64,000 bases of DNA from Leptolinea sp964420995. GTDB lineage: Bacteria > Chloroflexota > Anaerolineae > Anaerolineales > Anaerolineaceae. The notes below the pieces were generated by a model, which saw only the letters and a list, made by a program, of their open reading frames with translations, did not search any database and was not told where the DNA came from. How positions within the stretch are numbered: position 1 is the first letter of the stretch; every line of letters starts with the position of its first letter. Shown in pieces: positions 33,985 to 42,474 of this stretch. The translations under genes were made by a program, and so were the position numbers. The stretch lies in assembly GCA_964420995.1 (NCBI GenBank), contig CAYQUX010000006.1:1-64000 (forward strand), written 5' to 3'.

Positions 33985-35328
33985 CTATTCAACGACGCCA
34001 TAGAAGAGCGGCAAAGGTTCAGTTGGCCGGTCACTCCAGCTTATCGCCTGGAAAATCCGGTCCTTGGCCAGATTAAATTCGCCTTCATTACGGGCGTGAA
34101 TGGTCGCCAGAGGTTGACCCGCTTCAACCCGGTCGCCGACTTTGATATGAACCACCATGCCTACTGAATGATCTATTGGATCTGTCTTCTTCGCGCGCCC
34201 GCCGCCCAGCGCAATGACTGTTTCTCCAATGGTCCGGGCATGCACACCGGCAATCCACCCGCCCTTTTCTGCTTTTATTGTGTGGATCACATTGGCTTTT
34301 GGAAGTAAGGATGGATCATCCACAACGCACAGATCTCCGCCCTGTGATTTCACCAGCAGGCGGAATTTTTCATACGCTGTCCCGTCCAGAAGGGCTTTTT
34401 CGGCCAGTTTTTTAGCCTCTTCAAGCGAACCGGTTTTTCCACTGGAATACAGCAGGTAAGCCGCCGCTTCAAGACAATGCTCTTTGAAATCTACCGGTCC
34501 CGAACCATGCAGCGTTTCAATGGCTTCGACCACCTCCAACGCGTTACCCACAGCACATCCCAGAGGCTGATTCATATCCGAAAGCATGGCTACCACTTTT
34601 CGGCCTGAAAGCCGTCCTATGGCCACCATCAATTCAGCCAGTTTTTTCGCGTCTGCCAGCGTTTCCATAAAAGCGCCATTACCGATCTTTACATCCAACA
34701 CGATGGTATGGGCACCAGCCGCGATTTTCTTGCTCATGATGGATGAAGCGATCAATGGAATGGATGGCACCGTACCCGTTACATCTCGCAGGGCATACAA
34801 TTTTCCGTCCGCCGGGGCCAGGTCAGCGCTCTGCCCCGAGAGTACGATGCCAATTTTTTGCACCTGTTCAAGGAATTCGGTGCGAGTCAGGTTAACCCGA
34901 TAACCGGGAATGGATTCCAGCTTATCCAGAGTGCCGCCGCTAAACCCCAGTCCGCGGCCAGACATTTTGGCCACCTTCAGACCGCAGGCAGCGACCAGCG
35001 GTTCGACGACCAGCGTTGTCTTGTCGCCCACTCCGCCGGTTGAATGTTTGTCCACCGCCTTGCCGACGATGGGGGTTAGATCCAACACCTCACCGGAGTG
35101 CGCCATGGCCATGGTCAAATCGGTTGATTCCTGATCCGTCATGCTGCGCCAAAGAATGGCCATCAAAAAAGCGGAAGCCTGATAGTCAGGTATTTCTCCG
35201 GTGGTATATCCATTAATGAAGAAATCTATCTCTTCACGTGATAATTCCAGTCCGTCGCGTTTCTTGATAATGATATCGACCGCGCGAAGCGGTCGATGAG
35301 ATGTCACTTTTTCTGGAGTTGGATGCAT
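33985..35328 (-). CDS. pdp: Pyrimidine-nucleoside phosphorylase
   Basis: The 447-residue enzyme splits thymidine, uridine or deoxyuridine with phosphate. Motifs: KHSTGGVGDKTTL (phosphate loop), SGRGLGFSGGTLDKLESIPG, the ADGKLYALRDVTGTVPS substrate region and SIMSKKIAAG. ATG 35328 is supported by GGAG 8 nt upstream; the frame extends seven residues further without a ribosome site. It works with purine phosphorylase and DeoC in nucleoside breakdown, although those genes are elsewhere in the window. It follows jag by 27 nt. Confidence 0.95.
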   Translation of the reverse strand: MHPTPEKVTSHRPLRAVDIIIKKRDGLELSREEIDFFINGYTTGEIPDYQASAFLMAILWRSMTDQESTDLTMAMAHSGEVLDLTPIVGKAVDKHSTGGVGDKTTLVVEPLVAACGLKVAKMSGRGLGFSGGTLDKLESIPGYRVNLTRTEFLEQVQKIGIVLSGQSADLAPADGKLYALRDVTGTVPSIPLIASSIMSKKIAAGAHTIVLDVKIGNGAFMETLADAKKLAELMVAIGRLSGRKVVAMLSDMNQPLGCAVGNALEVVEAIETLHGSGPVDFKEHCLEAAAYLLYSSGKTGSLEEAKKLAEKALLDGTAYEKFRLLVKSQGGDLCVVDDPSLLPKANVIHTIKAEKGGWIAGVHARTIGETVIALGGGRAKKTDPIDHSVGMVVHIKVGDRVEAGQPLATIHARNEGEFNLAKDRIFQAISWSDRPTEPLPLFYGVVE

Positions 35329-35355
35329 ACCGTATTCTCCATAAACCAAATGGTG

Positions 35356-36087
35356 TTATTTTTTTGGCACGATCGTTACTTTACGGTTGGGTTCATCACC
35401 CGTGCTTTCCGTAACCACCTGGGCATGCGAAGAAAGTTCCATGTGAATAATGCGGCGTTCATTCGCCGGCATGGGTTCGAGTGTCTGCCGTTTTCCCGTA
35501 TGCACTGCCTGATCTGCCATGCGGCGGGCCAGTTGCTGTAATTGGCGGGTACGGCGCGAACGGTATCCCTGAATGTCTATCACCAGGGGGACCCATTCTT
35601 CCAACTCTTTGCTGACAATCAGACTGGAAATGTATTGCAGCGCGTTCAAGGTCTCTGTGCGCCGGCCAATGAGAATGGAAAGATCGTCGCCATTTATATC
35701 CACCAGTACCTGGCGTTCCTCACCCGGTTCAACAGGTTCGGTGTAATGTGCGGTCACACTGGCAAAGACCTTCATCTTTTCCAACAAATCCTTGACTGTC
35801 TCTCGTGAGGTGCGCAGAACCGCATCTTCATCACCGGATGCTTCAGCGATCTTTTTTTCAACAGTCCCGGGTGTTAAGGAGGTTTTGATCTCGCCTGCCG
35901 GTTCCGTTTTCATCACCAATCGAACACGGGCCTGACGCCCGCCCAGACCAAACAGGCCTTTACTTCCAGAATCAAGGACCTCAATATCAACATCATCACG
36001 CGCAATTCCCAGTTGAATAATTCCCCGGGAAATTGCTTCATCCACCGACGGGGCGATGATTTCTAGTGTTGTTTTTTCCTGTCCCAT
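35356..36087 (-). CDS. khpB: Jag/KhpB RNA-binding protein (Jag-N, KH, R3H)
   Basis: The 243-residue protein has a Jag N-terminal domain with the signature GSKGLFGLG (about 44-52), a KH domain around 125-170 (DLSILIGRRTETLNALQYI) and an R3H domain at the end (PMPANERRIIHMELS). KhpB/Jag proteins bind RNA and affect cell elongation and division in Gram-positive bacteria. Start ATG 36087 has GGGAG upstream. It is next to yidC as in most Gram-positive genomes. Confidence 0.94.
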   Translation of the reverse strand: MGQEKTTLEIIAPSVDEAISRGIIQLGIARDDVDIEVLDSGSKGLFGLGGRQARVRLVMKTEPAGEIKTSLTPGTVEKKIAEASGDEDAVLRTSRETVKDLLEKMKVFASVTAHYTEPVEPGEERQVLVDINGDDLSILIGRRTETLNALQYISSLIVSKELEEWVPLVIDIQGYRSRRTRQLQQLARRMADQAVHTGKRQTLEPMPANERRIIHMELSSHAQVVTESTGDEPNRKVTIVPKK

Positions 36088-36111
36088 GTTCGCTCCCAGG
36101 TCCAAATTATT

Positions 36112-36885
36112 TCACGCTTTGGCAGGTTTCTTTACAGGTAATAAATTACTCCAGTTTACCTTGCCCATTATGGCATATTGCGCGATACCAATTATATTGG
36201 ACGCGACAAAGTACAACGACAGACCAGACGCCAGGGTGAATGCCATATAACCCATCAAGAGGGGCATATAAATGGTCATCATTCCGGTCATCTGAGCACT
36301 CTGATCATTCGGGCTGGCCGGCGGCGGAGTGGTCAACTTGGATTGAACATACGTGGTGATCACAACCAGCACGGCGAGAATCGGTATCGGAAAAGGAATA
36401 CCGGGTAGATTAAGGAGATCAGGCTTGCTAAGATCCAACCATAAGAATCGATTATTCAGAGGGAACAACTGGCTGATGTTCAGCCATCCGGAATAGATCT
36501 TATTCGTCAATTGAACCAGATCAAAAGGAGTGGCAGCCAAAGCCTGGATCACCGCCTGATAAAGGCCAATAATGATGGGCAACTGGATCAATGTCGGCAG
36601 GCAGCTATCAAAGGGATTTACACCCAGCTCCTTGTAGAGCTTCATTTGCTCCTGTGACAATTTCTCTTTATCATTCTTGTATTTCTTCTGGGCTTCAATC
36701 CACCGTTTATCTTTTTGCATCTCCTGCATGGCAGAAGCGCCCTTCATCTGTTTAACAGTCAAAGGATGGGTGACCAGACGGACGACCAGCGTAAAAAGAA
36801 TGATCGCGATACCAAAGTTTTGCCCGAAGAATCCGTAGATAAAGAGCAAAACGTTAATCATGAAACCAACAAAAGCATCCCACAT
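36112..36885 (-). CDS. yidC: Membrane protein insertase YidC/Oxa1 (SpoIIIJ type)
   Basis: The 257-residue protein has about five membrane segments, the conserved Arg in LVVRLVTHPL of the hydrophilic groove and the charged cytoplasmic hairpin KRWIEAQKKYKNDKEKLSQEQMKLYKELGVNP. It lacks the large periplasmic domain of proteobacterial YidC and, unlike most SpoIIIJ proteins, shows no lipobox. It inserts membrane proteins alone or with Sec. It sits 24 nt before jag and 8 nt after the PQQ lipoprotein gene. Confidence 0.96.
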   Translation of the reverse strand: MWDAFVGFMINVLLFIYGFFGQNFGIAIILFTLVVRLVTHPLTVKQMKGASAMQEMQKDKRWIEAQKKYKNDKEKLSQEQMKLYKELGVNPFDSCLPTLIQLPIIIGLYQAVIQALAATPFDLVQLTNKIYSGWLNISQLFPLNNRFLWLDLSKPDLLNLPGIPFPIPILAVLVVITTYVQSKLTTPPPASPNDQSAQMTGMMTIYMPLLMGYMAFTLASGLSLYFVASNIIGIAQYAIMGKVNWSNLLPVKKPAKA

Positions 36886-36893
36886 AGTATCCT

Positions 36894-37982
36894 CTATTTG
36901 GAGGGAGTAAAGGTCCAGCCTGCGTCGCCGTTGAATTTGTATGCGACCAGAGTTTTATCACTTTCGTAACTTCCAAATACCACATATGTATCTGTCAGAA
37001 CGGGTGTGGAATAAAGTTTACCACCAACGTTCTGTGTCCAGAGCAGACGGGATTTGGGATTGTCACCAATGGCAATACTCAAAGCTTCACCCTTTTCTGT
37101 TCCGGCAAACAATCTGTCATCGTACAGTGCAACGCTGCCAATTACAGGTGATCCAGCATCATATTCCCAGACCAGGCTGCCGTCATTCTTGCTCAGCGCG
37201 AATACCTTGCCTGATTGGTCTCCGGCGTAAAGCCTGTCATCTTTAATCGCAACAGGTGCCCAGACGGTTCCACTGGTTTTCACCTGCCAGTTTATCTTTC
37301 CGGTTTTGGCATCAATCGAGAATATCTCATTATTCAAGGTACCGATAAACAGGTTGCCTTTTTCATCGATTGCCTGACTGAGGAATACGGCACCGCCGAG
37401 GTCTTTTGACCAGACCACATCAGCGCCATTTTTCCCTGTGTTTTCACGCAGGGCATAAACATTCTTGTCAAGGGAAGCAACGAAGATCAAATCATCATAC
37501 ACAACCGGCCGGGTCCAGATACTGTTTTTCGCCGAAAACTTCCATTTCAGATTTAAGTCTTTATCATACGCGTACAGATTATGATCGGCATTGGCGGTCA
37601 GAATCTGTTCATCTGTAATGGTCGGTGAAGAAATAAAACGCCCGGTGGCATCTTTGATCAATTTTGATTGAGACGTCAAGTCACTGGAAAGCAACCTCAA
37701 TTGGGAAACGTAATCACTGACAAGCAGTTGATCGTCCAAAAGTACAGGGGCTGCCCCAAACGCTATTGTGCCTTCCGCTTTCTCAGGGAAGTGTTTGGGA
37801 TCAATTTCTTTGCCGGTATCGGCATTGATCATGTAGACAAACGATCCCGAAGCCGTATAGATCGTTTCACCCGCGACAAGACTCTCGGGCCAACTTTTAT
37901 CAGGGATGGCTCCCGAGCAGGCTGACAGGGTAACAGCCAGGAGGAGGAAAATCGGGATCAGGAGGAATTTACTTTTTTGCAT
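36894..37982 (-). CDS. PQQ-like beta-propeller lipoprotein (BamB-like)
   Basis: The 362-residue protein starts with a lipoprotein signal: basic MQKSK, a hydrophobic core and lipobox L-S-A-C with Cys22. About seven propeller repeats follow, with A-L-D/x-x-T-G and W-x-[FYVA] elements as in PQQ-binding and BamB proteins. It should be anchored on the outer face of the membrane and act as a binding scaffold. BamB itself belongs to outer-membrane assembly, which is not expected here. Its position between yidD and yidC suggests a role with the insertase (inference). The propeller resembles that on the kinase at 2337-4223. Confidence 0.88.
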   Translation of the reverse strand: MQKSKFLLIPIFLLLAVTLSACSGAIPDKSWPESLVAGETIYTASGSFVYMINADTGKEIDPKHFPEKAEGTIAFGAAPVLLDDQLLVSDYVSQLRLLSSDLTSQSKLIKDATGRFISSPTITDEQILTANADHNLYAYDKDLNLKWKFSAKNSIWTRPVVYDDLIFVASLDKNVYALRENTGKNGADVVWSKDLGGAVFLSQAIDEKGNLFIGTLNNEIFSIDAKTGKINWQVKTSGTVWAPVAIKDDRLYAGDQSGKVFALSKNDGSLVWEYDAGSPVIGSVALYDDRLFAGTEKGEALSIAIGDNPKSRLLWTQNVGGKLYSTPVLTDTYVVFGSYESDKTLVAYKFNGDAGWTFTPSK

Positions 37983-38012
37983 ATGGATTCTACCTATTAC
38001 GCAGATAATCTC

Positions 38013-38306
38013 TTATGGAACTGGATCATACCCGCCGGGGTTAAACGGATTACAGCGCAACACCCTCCAGACCGCCATTACGGTACCTTTTAGTACACCG
38101 TATTTGTAGATTGCCTGGTAACCATAATGTGAACAGGAGGGATAGAAACGGCAGGTATTCTGAGGCATCATCGGGCTTATTACGGCCTGATATCCGCGGA
38201 TCAGGCCCAGCAGTGCGATCCTTGGAAGATTTGGTAAAGTGATGGGGATATCACGCACCCGTTTCTCGTCATGATATTGTGGGAGTACTTCCGGCTCATT
38301 ATTCAT
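38013..38306 (-). CDS. yidD: Membrane protein insertion efficiency factor YidD
   Basis: The 97-residue protein contains the full YidD domain: LIRGYQAVISPMMPQNTCRFYPSCSHYGYQAIYKYG and RVLRCNPFNPGGYDPVP, with the conserved Cys residues. An N-terminal extension of about 25 polar residues precedes it. YidD aids YidC-dependent insertion. Its start overlaps the rnpA stop by 8 nt, the standard arrangement. Confidence 0.96.
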   Translation of the reverse strand: MNNEPEVLPQYHDEKRVRDIPITLPNLPRIALLGLIRGYQAVISPMMPQNTCRFYPSCSHYGYQAIYKYGVLKGTVMAVWRVLRCNPFNPGGYDPVP

Positions 38307-38646
38307 TGGATTTAACGATCAGACCTGCCCGAAGAAAAACGTTTCTTACTGCCTGTTTTAGTTCTACGAATGATGCCAGTGAGCAGGGTTTCCGGGCAAT
38401 CAATAGTGCCTCAAATCCCCGGGTCATTTCGGGTATCAGTTCGTCGCAAATGGCTCGCAAACGTCTGCGGGTCAAATTCCGTTCCACCGCTCCACCAATA
38501 GATTTTCCGGTAATGATGGCAACGCGTAGTGTAATCTCCGATGAATTCTGTAAAACCAAAACCACAAGCGGGTGGGCAAATGATTTTCCATTGCGCCGCA
38601 CCCGCCGGATATCATTGGATCGGGTCAGGCGAAACCTACGTTTCAC
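38299..38646 (-). CDS. rnpA: Ribonuclease P protein component
   Basis: The 115-residue basic protein binds RNase P RNA and helps cut tRNA 5' leaders. It shows the N-terminal RLTRSNDIRRVRRNG segment and the RNR-type signature, here as KSIGGAVERNLTRRRLRA. It starts with GTG at 38646, preceded by AAGG. It lies between rpmH and yidD in the classic cluster. Confidence 0.95.
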   Translation of the reverse strand: MKRRFRLTRSNDIRRVRRNGKSFAHPLVVLVLQNSSEITLRVAIITGKSIGGAVERNLTRRRLRAICDELIPEMTRGFEALLIARKPCSLASFVELKQAVRNVFLRAGLIVKSNE

Positions 38647-38732
38647 CCATTTACCTTACTTCCCGAATGTCGACATGGTCTTTATCCGCTTTTGTATTCT
38701 GCAGAAAAAACAAAAGCGTCCGGGTTCTCGCT

Positions 38733-38903
38733 TTACCAGCGGATCCGTTTCACATGGTTATTCATTGAGACAGTCAATGAATGGCGGCCTTTCAGGCGGC
38801 GTCGTTTTAACACTTCGCGTCCATCGGCTGTAGCCATGCGGGAGCGAAAGCCGTGAACGCGCACACGGCGGCGAATTTTTGGTTGATATGTCCGTTTGGT
38901 CAT
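38733..38903 (-). CDS. rpmH: 50S ribosomal protein L34 with C-terminal extension
   Basis: The protein has the L34 core KRTYQPKIRRRVRVHGFRSRMAT, then GREVLKRRRLKGRHSLTV. Most L34 proteins end at this point; here 11 further residues follow (to 56). ATG 38903 is chosen because it begins the family core and has AAAGGG upstream. rpmH heads the rpmH-rnpA-yidD-yidC-jag cluster behind a strong promoter. dnaA, often next to it, is absent. Confidence 0.95.
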   Translation of the reverse strand: MTKRTYQPKIRRRVRVHGFRSRMATADGREVLKRRRLKGRHSLTVSMNNHVKRIRW

Positions 38904-38958
38904 GCTATACCCTTTCAAACCATGATGGTAGCTGGTTTATTTCATTATAAGAGGTAGC

Positions 38959-38987
38959 ATTGTAACCGATGGAAAGCAGGCAGTCAA
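38959..38987 (-). promoter_or_regulatory. Promoter of the rpmH-rnpA-yidC operon
   Basis: On the minus strand TTGACT (38982-38987) and TACAAT (38959-38964) are separated by 17 nt. A second A/T box (TTATAAT) follows closely. The leader is about 50 nt. Confidence 0.8.
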
Positions 38988-39021
38988 GTTCATCGACCCC
39001 GCTCTGGCACCGGCAACAATG

Positions 39022-39702
39022 TTATTTGCCCGGTTTTTTGGGCGCGTCAAACAACTCGGCAAGCTGCTTTGCGCCTTCCGGATCTGTCACAGACAGAATT
39101 TCATCATCCTGCTGGAAAACAGAAATACCGCGGGGCACCACAACCTCACCCTTGCGGATGATCGCGGCGATCACGCAGTGTTCAGGAAGCGCGGAATCTT
39201 TCAACATCATGCCGATGGCTTTCGCGCCTTCGGGAATCTTTTCAGTTACCAGAGAATAATTACCGCGGCGAAGTTTGAGCAATGTCATCATATCGCCCAT
39301 CGACATTTCTTCTTCAATGATGTGGGACATGATGGCCGATTGGTTGACGGCTGCATCGACGCTGAACACGCTACCAAACAGCCAGGCATCACGCGGATTA
39401 TTCACGCGGGCGATGGTTCTGGGCACATTATATTTAAGGCGGGCATAGTGGCAGATGGCCAGGTTAACTTCATCACGGGTGGTAACCGCTGCCAGAACAT
39501 CGGCGTTTTTCACGCCTGCCTGGTCAAGCACGGTAGGATCGATCGGATTGCCCTGGAAGATCCCTTCAGTGGGCAATTCGCGATGGATCATGGAGAGGAT
39601 CTCGGTACGGTTCTCGATTAGGTGAACCGTGTGCTCCTGCTGGATTAGAGTTTTGGCAAGTTGGGTTCCAGTCCTGCCGCCGCCAACAATAACTACAAAC
39701 AT
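39022..39702 (-). CDS. trkA: TrkA-family potassium uptake regulator (RCK), copy 1
   Basis: The 226-residue protein has an N-terminal Rossmann RCK_N domain (about 1-125, FVVIVGGGRTGTQLAKTL) that binds NAD(H) or ATP/ADP, and a C-terminal RCK_C domain (about 140-220). Such proteins gate K+ transporters; RCK_C domains of KtrA-type proteins bind c-di-AMP in Bacillota. It lies 1 nt after a second TrkA gene and near a KimA-type transporter, but no TrkH or KtrB pore is in the window. Its ribosome site GGAGGCC lies inside the preceding gene, indicating coupling. Confidence 0.92.
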   Translation of the reverse strand: MFVVIVGGGRTGTQLAKTLIQQEHTVHLIENRTEILSMIHRELPTEGIFQGNPIDPTVLDQAGVKNADVLAAVTTRDEVNLAICHYARLKYNVPRTIARVNNPRDAWLFGSVFSVDAAVNQSAIMSHIIEEEMSMGDMMTLLKLRRGNYSLVTEKIPEGAKAIGMMLKDSALPEHCVIAAIIRKGEVVVPRGISVFQQDDEILSVTDPEGAKQLAELFDAPKKPGK

Positions 39703-39703
39703 G

Positions 39704-40369
39704 TCAGGCCTCCTGCTTATCCACGTTCATCAATCGACGGCGCAAACTCTCAATGCCTTCAAACGTCGCGCTAATCAAAGCCACATCCCCGCTGTGAATC
39801 ACGGTATCCCGGTTGGGTATGGTGGCCCTTCCGGCACGGGTTAACGAAACCGGCAGGCAATCTTCACAATCAATGAGGTCGTTGAATGTCTTGCCGTCCC
39901 AATGGTTGTTCACCACGATCTCATACAATTCGATCTCACCATTACCCGCGGAAAAGACCGTACGCACGTCAGAGTGGAAGATCAATTCTTCCATCCGTTG
40001 GGCGCCCCAACTTGTGGAACTTACGGTTTGCAGACCAAAACATTCAAAAACCGCCCGGGTGTGTGGATCGTAATTTCGAGCCAGCACATTGGGTACTTTA
40101 TAAACTGTTTTTGCTACATAGGCACTCACGGCATTCAACGCGTCTGAATTGGTTACAACTGCCACGGCATCCGCTTTTTCAATACCCGCCCGGTGCAATA
40201 CATCCTGGCTGAGGGCTTCACCTTCATTTAATCTTCCCTGGAAATCAGCCGGGAGGTTATTGAAAGACGCCGGGATATTATCAATGACAGAGACCTCGTG
40301 GCCGCGTTTGAACAGGTTATACGCCAGTTCGGCACCCAATCTGCCGCATCCAATCACAATTACTCTCAT
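39704..40369 (-). CDS. trkA: TrkA-family potassium uptake regulator (RCK), copy 2
   Basis: The 221-residue protein repeats the RCK_N (MRVIVIGCGRLGAELAYNL) plus RCK_C plan of its neighbour but is clearly diverged from it, so the two probably form distinct rings or a hetero-octamer. ATG 40369 has GGGAGAAG upstream, which excludes a longer in-frame start inside kimA. It lies 10 nt after the KimA-type gene. Function is predicted as nucleotide- or c-di-AMP-dependent gating of potassium uptake. Confidence 0.92.
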   Translation of the reverse strand: MRVIVIGCGRLGAELAYNLFKRGHEVSVIDNIPASFNNLPADFQGRLNEGEALSQDVLHRAGIEKADAVAVVTNSDALNAVSAYVAKTVYKVPNVLARNYDPHTRAVFECFGLQTVSSTSWGAQRMEELIFHSDVRTVFSAGNGEIELYEIVVNNHWDGKTFNDLIDCEDCLPVSLTRAGRATIPNRDTVIHSGDVALISATFEGIESLRRRLMNVDKQEA

Positions 40370-40379
40370 TTTCTTCTCC

Positions 40380-42362
40380 CTAGTCCACCTGATAAGGGAC
40401 ATTAGTAATAACGATATCCTTGCGGAATCGCAAAGCCATACGCAATTCCATGGCTGTTTGCGTATGAAGTGCATTGGCCATCATCTGCCGGGGAACAAAT
40501 TCGGGGACAACAATGGTGATGATGTCATTTGGTTGACGATTGACATCAATTTCATCGATATATTTCAACAAAGGTTCAATAAAAACCCGGTAAGGAGATT
40601 CAAGGATCACCAGACGGGTTCCATCACCCCAAGTTTCCCATTTTTGTTGGACTTTCCTGGTTTCTTCTTCATCAATGGATACATGGACAGCGGTAATGTC
40701 ATCTGACAATGTCTTGGCATACCGCAGAGCAGCCAGTGTGCCGCGATGCACCCCGCCAATTGGGAGAACAACCCTGTGGCGCGCTATCCGGCTACCCGCT
40801 GTAAATCCATCAAGTGACAGGTTTTTGGCGAGTTTTCTGTAGTGTGTATGGATGGCATAGAAACAAAAAACAAGCAGCGGGAGCAGAATGATTACAACAT
40901 ACGCTCCATCCGTAAATTTTGTGATCGCGAAGACACCCATCACAATGGCCGTACACAGGGAACCAAAGCCATTCACGATCATCTTAAACAGCCAGTTCCT
41001 GTCAAAACGGACGATGGATCCACGTTCATTGATCTCTTCACCTGGTTTTAGCTTTCCAGATTTCCACCAGCGATGAGCCATACCTGCCTGGGATAATGTG
41101 AAACTGAGGAAAACACCAATGGCATAGAGGGGTATTAACTTGGTAACACTCGCCTGGAAAATTATGATCAATGAAGATGCGATTAAGGCAAGAACCACGA
41201 TCCCGCGTGAGTAAACCAGGCGGCTGCCCCGAAAAGCCAATTGGCGGGGCAAGAAACCATCTTCTCCGACCATCGCACTCAACCTCGGGAAACCGGCGAA
41301 AGCGGTATTTGCCGCCATGATCAGAATGATGGTAGTGGCAGCAATAACCATCAGGTACAAAATCCCGCGTGTATCAAACGCAGTCCTTGCGAGTTGCGAA
41401 ATGACGGTTTCTTCTTCAGATGGAAGCGCGCCAATTATGTTAGACAGATATGTTATGGAAAACATGGTGGTTCCAAGGATCACAGCCATCATGATCAATG
41501 TTTTTCCAGCGTTTTCACTCTTTGGTTCCTTGAATGCGGTAATCCCGTTGGATATGGCTTCAACCCCGGTCAGAGCGGTGGTTCCGCTGGCAAAAGCTTT
41601 CAGGATCAAAAACAGAGTAATTGGTTGTAATATCTTATGTTCATTAAGGATATCCATAGGAGGAGCAACGACTTGCCCCAGGGAACCCGTGAAATATCGA
41701 TAAAAACCAAACCCCAATAAAAGTGCAACTGTAACCAGGAAAAAATATGTGGGAATGGCAAGTGCTTTACCGGATTCCTTTACCCCGCGAAGATTGATCA
41801 GCATGATCAAAATAACCATGGCAACGCCAATCTCCACCCGATATGGATAAAGAAGCACATAGGCTGATGTTATTTGTGCCACCCCGGACGAAACTGAGAC
41901 AGCCACAGTTAATATATAATCGGTCAGTAACGCAGCCGCCGCAATTTGAGCGGGTAATTCACCCAGGTTATCCCTTGAAACGATATACGCACCACCACCG
42001 TTCGGGTAGGTGTGAATCGTCTGTTCGTAGGAAAAAATCAATATGGCCAGCAAACCGCATATCGCCAAAGCCAGCGGTATTGAGATATTAAATGCAGTGA
42101 CTCCGGCCGCGGCCAGGATGATCAGCATTTCTTGAGGCGCATACGCCACAGAAGATAACGCGTCCGAGGAGAAAACTGCCAGACCAATTGCTTTTCCAAT
42201 GGTTTGGTCAACTTCAGATGCTGTGGTTAGCGGTTTACCAAATAAGAATGTTTGAATTGTCTTATTAGGCTCATACTTTGAATCATGACGTAAAACGGTA
42301 GTCCCGCTGTCTTCTTCTATATTCATAATCACGCCTGAATCAGGCTCTTCTTCTCCAACCAA
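40380..42362 (-). CDS. kimA: KimA-type potassium importer (APC superfamily)
   Basis: The 660-residue protein has twelve hydrophobic segments (about 50-500) and a soluble C-terminal region of about 150 residues. The core reads like Bacillus subtilis KimA (YdaO): FLFGKPL, FSSDALSSVAYAPQE, YPNGGGAYIVS, LLTDYILTVAVSVSSG, SGTTALTGVEAISN and LIPLYAIGVFLSFTLSQAGM. KimA is a high-affinity K+ importer inhibited by c-di-AMP. The TTG at 42362 has AAAGGA 6 nt upstream and is preferred; ATG 42326 is an alternative without a ribosome site. It heads an operon with two TrkA genes. A general amino-acid permease is the less likely alternative. Confidence 0.85.
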   Translation of the reverse strand: MVGEEEPDSGVIMNIEEDSGTTVLRHDSKYEPNKTIQTFLFGKPLTTASEVDQTIGKAIGLAVFSSDALSSVAYAPQEMLIILAAAGVTAFNISIPLALAICGLLAILIFSYEQTIHTYPNGGGAYIVSRDNLGELPAQIAAAALLTDYILTVAVSVSSGVAQITSAYVLLYPYRVEIGVAMVILIMLINLRGVKESGKALAIPTYFFLVTVALLLGFGFYRYFTGSLGQVVAPPMDILNEHKILQPITLFLILKAFASGTTALTGVEAISNGITAFKEPKSENAGKTLIMMAVILGTTMFSITYLSNIIGALPSEEETVISQLARTAFDTRGILYLMVIAATTIILIMAANTAFAGFPRLSAMVGEDGFLPRQLAFRGSRLVYSRGIVVLALIASSLIIIFQASVTKLIPLYAIGVFLSFTLSQAGMAHRWWKSGKLKPGEEINERGSIVRFDRNWLFKMIVNGFGSLCTAIVMGVFAITKFTDGAYVVIILLPLLVFCFYAIHTHYRKLAKNLSLDGFTAGSRIARHRVVLPIGGVHRGTLAALRYAKTLSDDITAVHVSIDEEETRKVQQKWETWGDGTRLVILESPYRVFIEPLLKYIDEIDVNRQPNDIITIVVPEFVPRQMMANALHTQTAMELRMALRFRKDIVITNVPYQVD

Positions 42363-42394
42363 AATCCTTTTGCAATGTTTCCATAAGGCGATTG

Positions 42395-42423
42395 ATTATA
42401 CATTCAACAGACACTGTCATCAA
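42395..42423 (-). promoter_or_regulatory. Promoter of the kimA-trkA-trkA operon
   Basis: On the minus strand TTGATG (42418-42423) and TATAAT (42395-42400) are spaced exactly 17 nt. The leader to the TTG start is only about 26 nt, so there is no room for a ydaO/c-di-AMP riboswitch. Confidence 0.75.
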
Positions 42424-42474
42424 GATTCATCGGGTGATTAAACGGGTAATTTCTGTCGTAATAGTGTGTCATTA

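Noticed and set aside
38904..39021. Possible replication origin next to rpmH
   Set aside because: The region is only about 120 nt, has no DnaA-box cluster and no dnaA; it is explained by the rpmH promoter.
42363..42424. c-di-AMP (ydaO) riboswitch before kimA
   Set aside because: The leader between the -10 box and the start is about 26 nt, far too short for that riboswitch.
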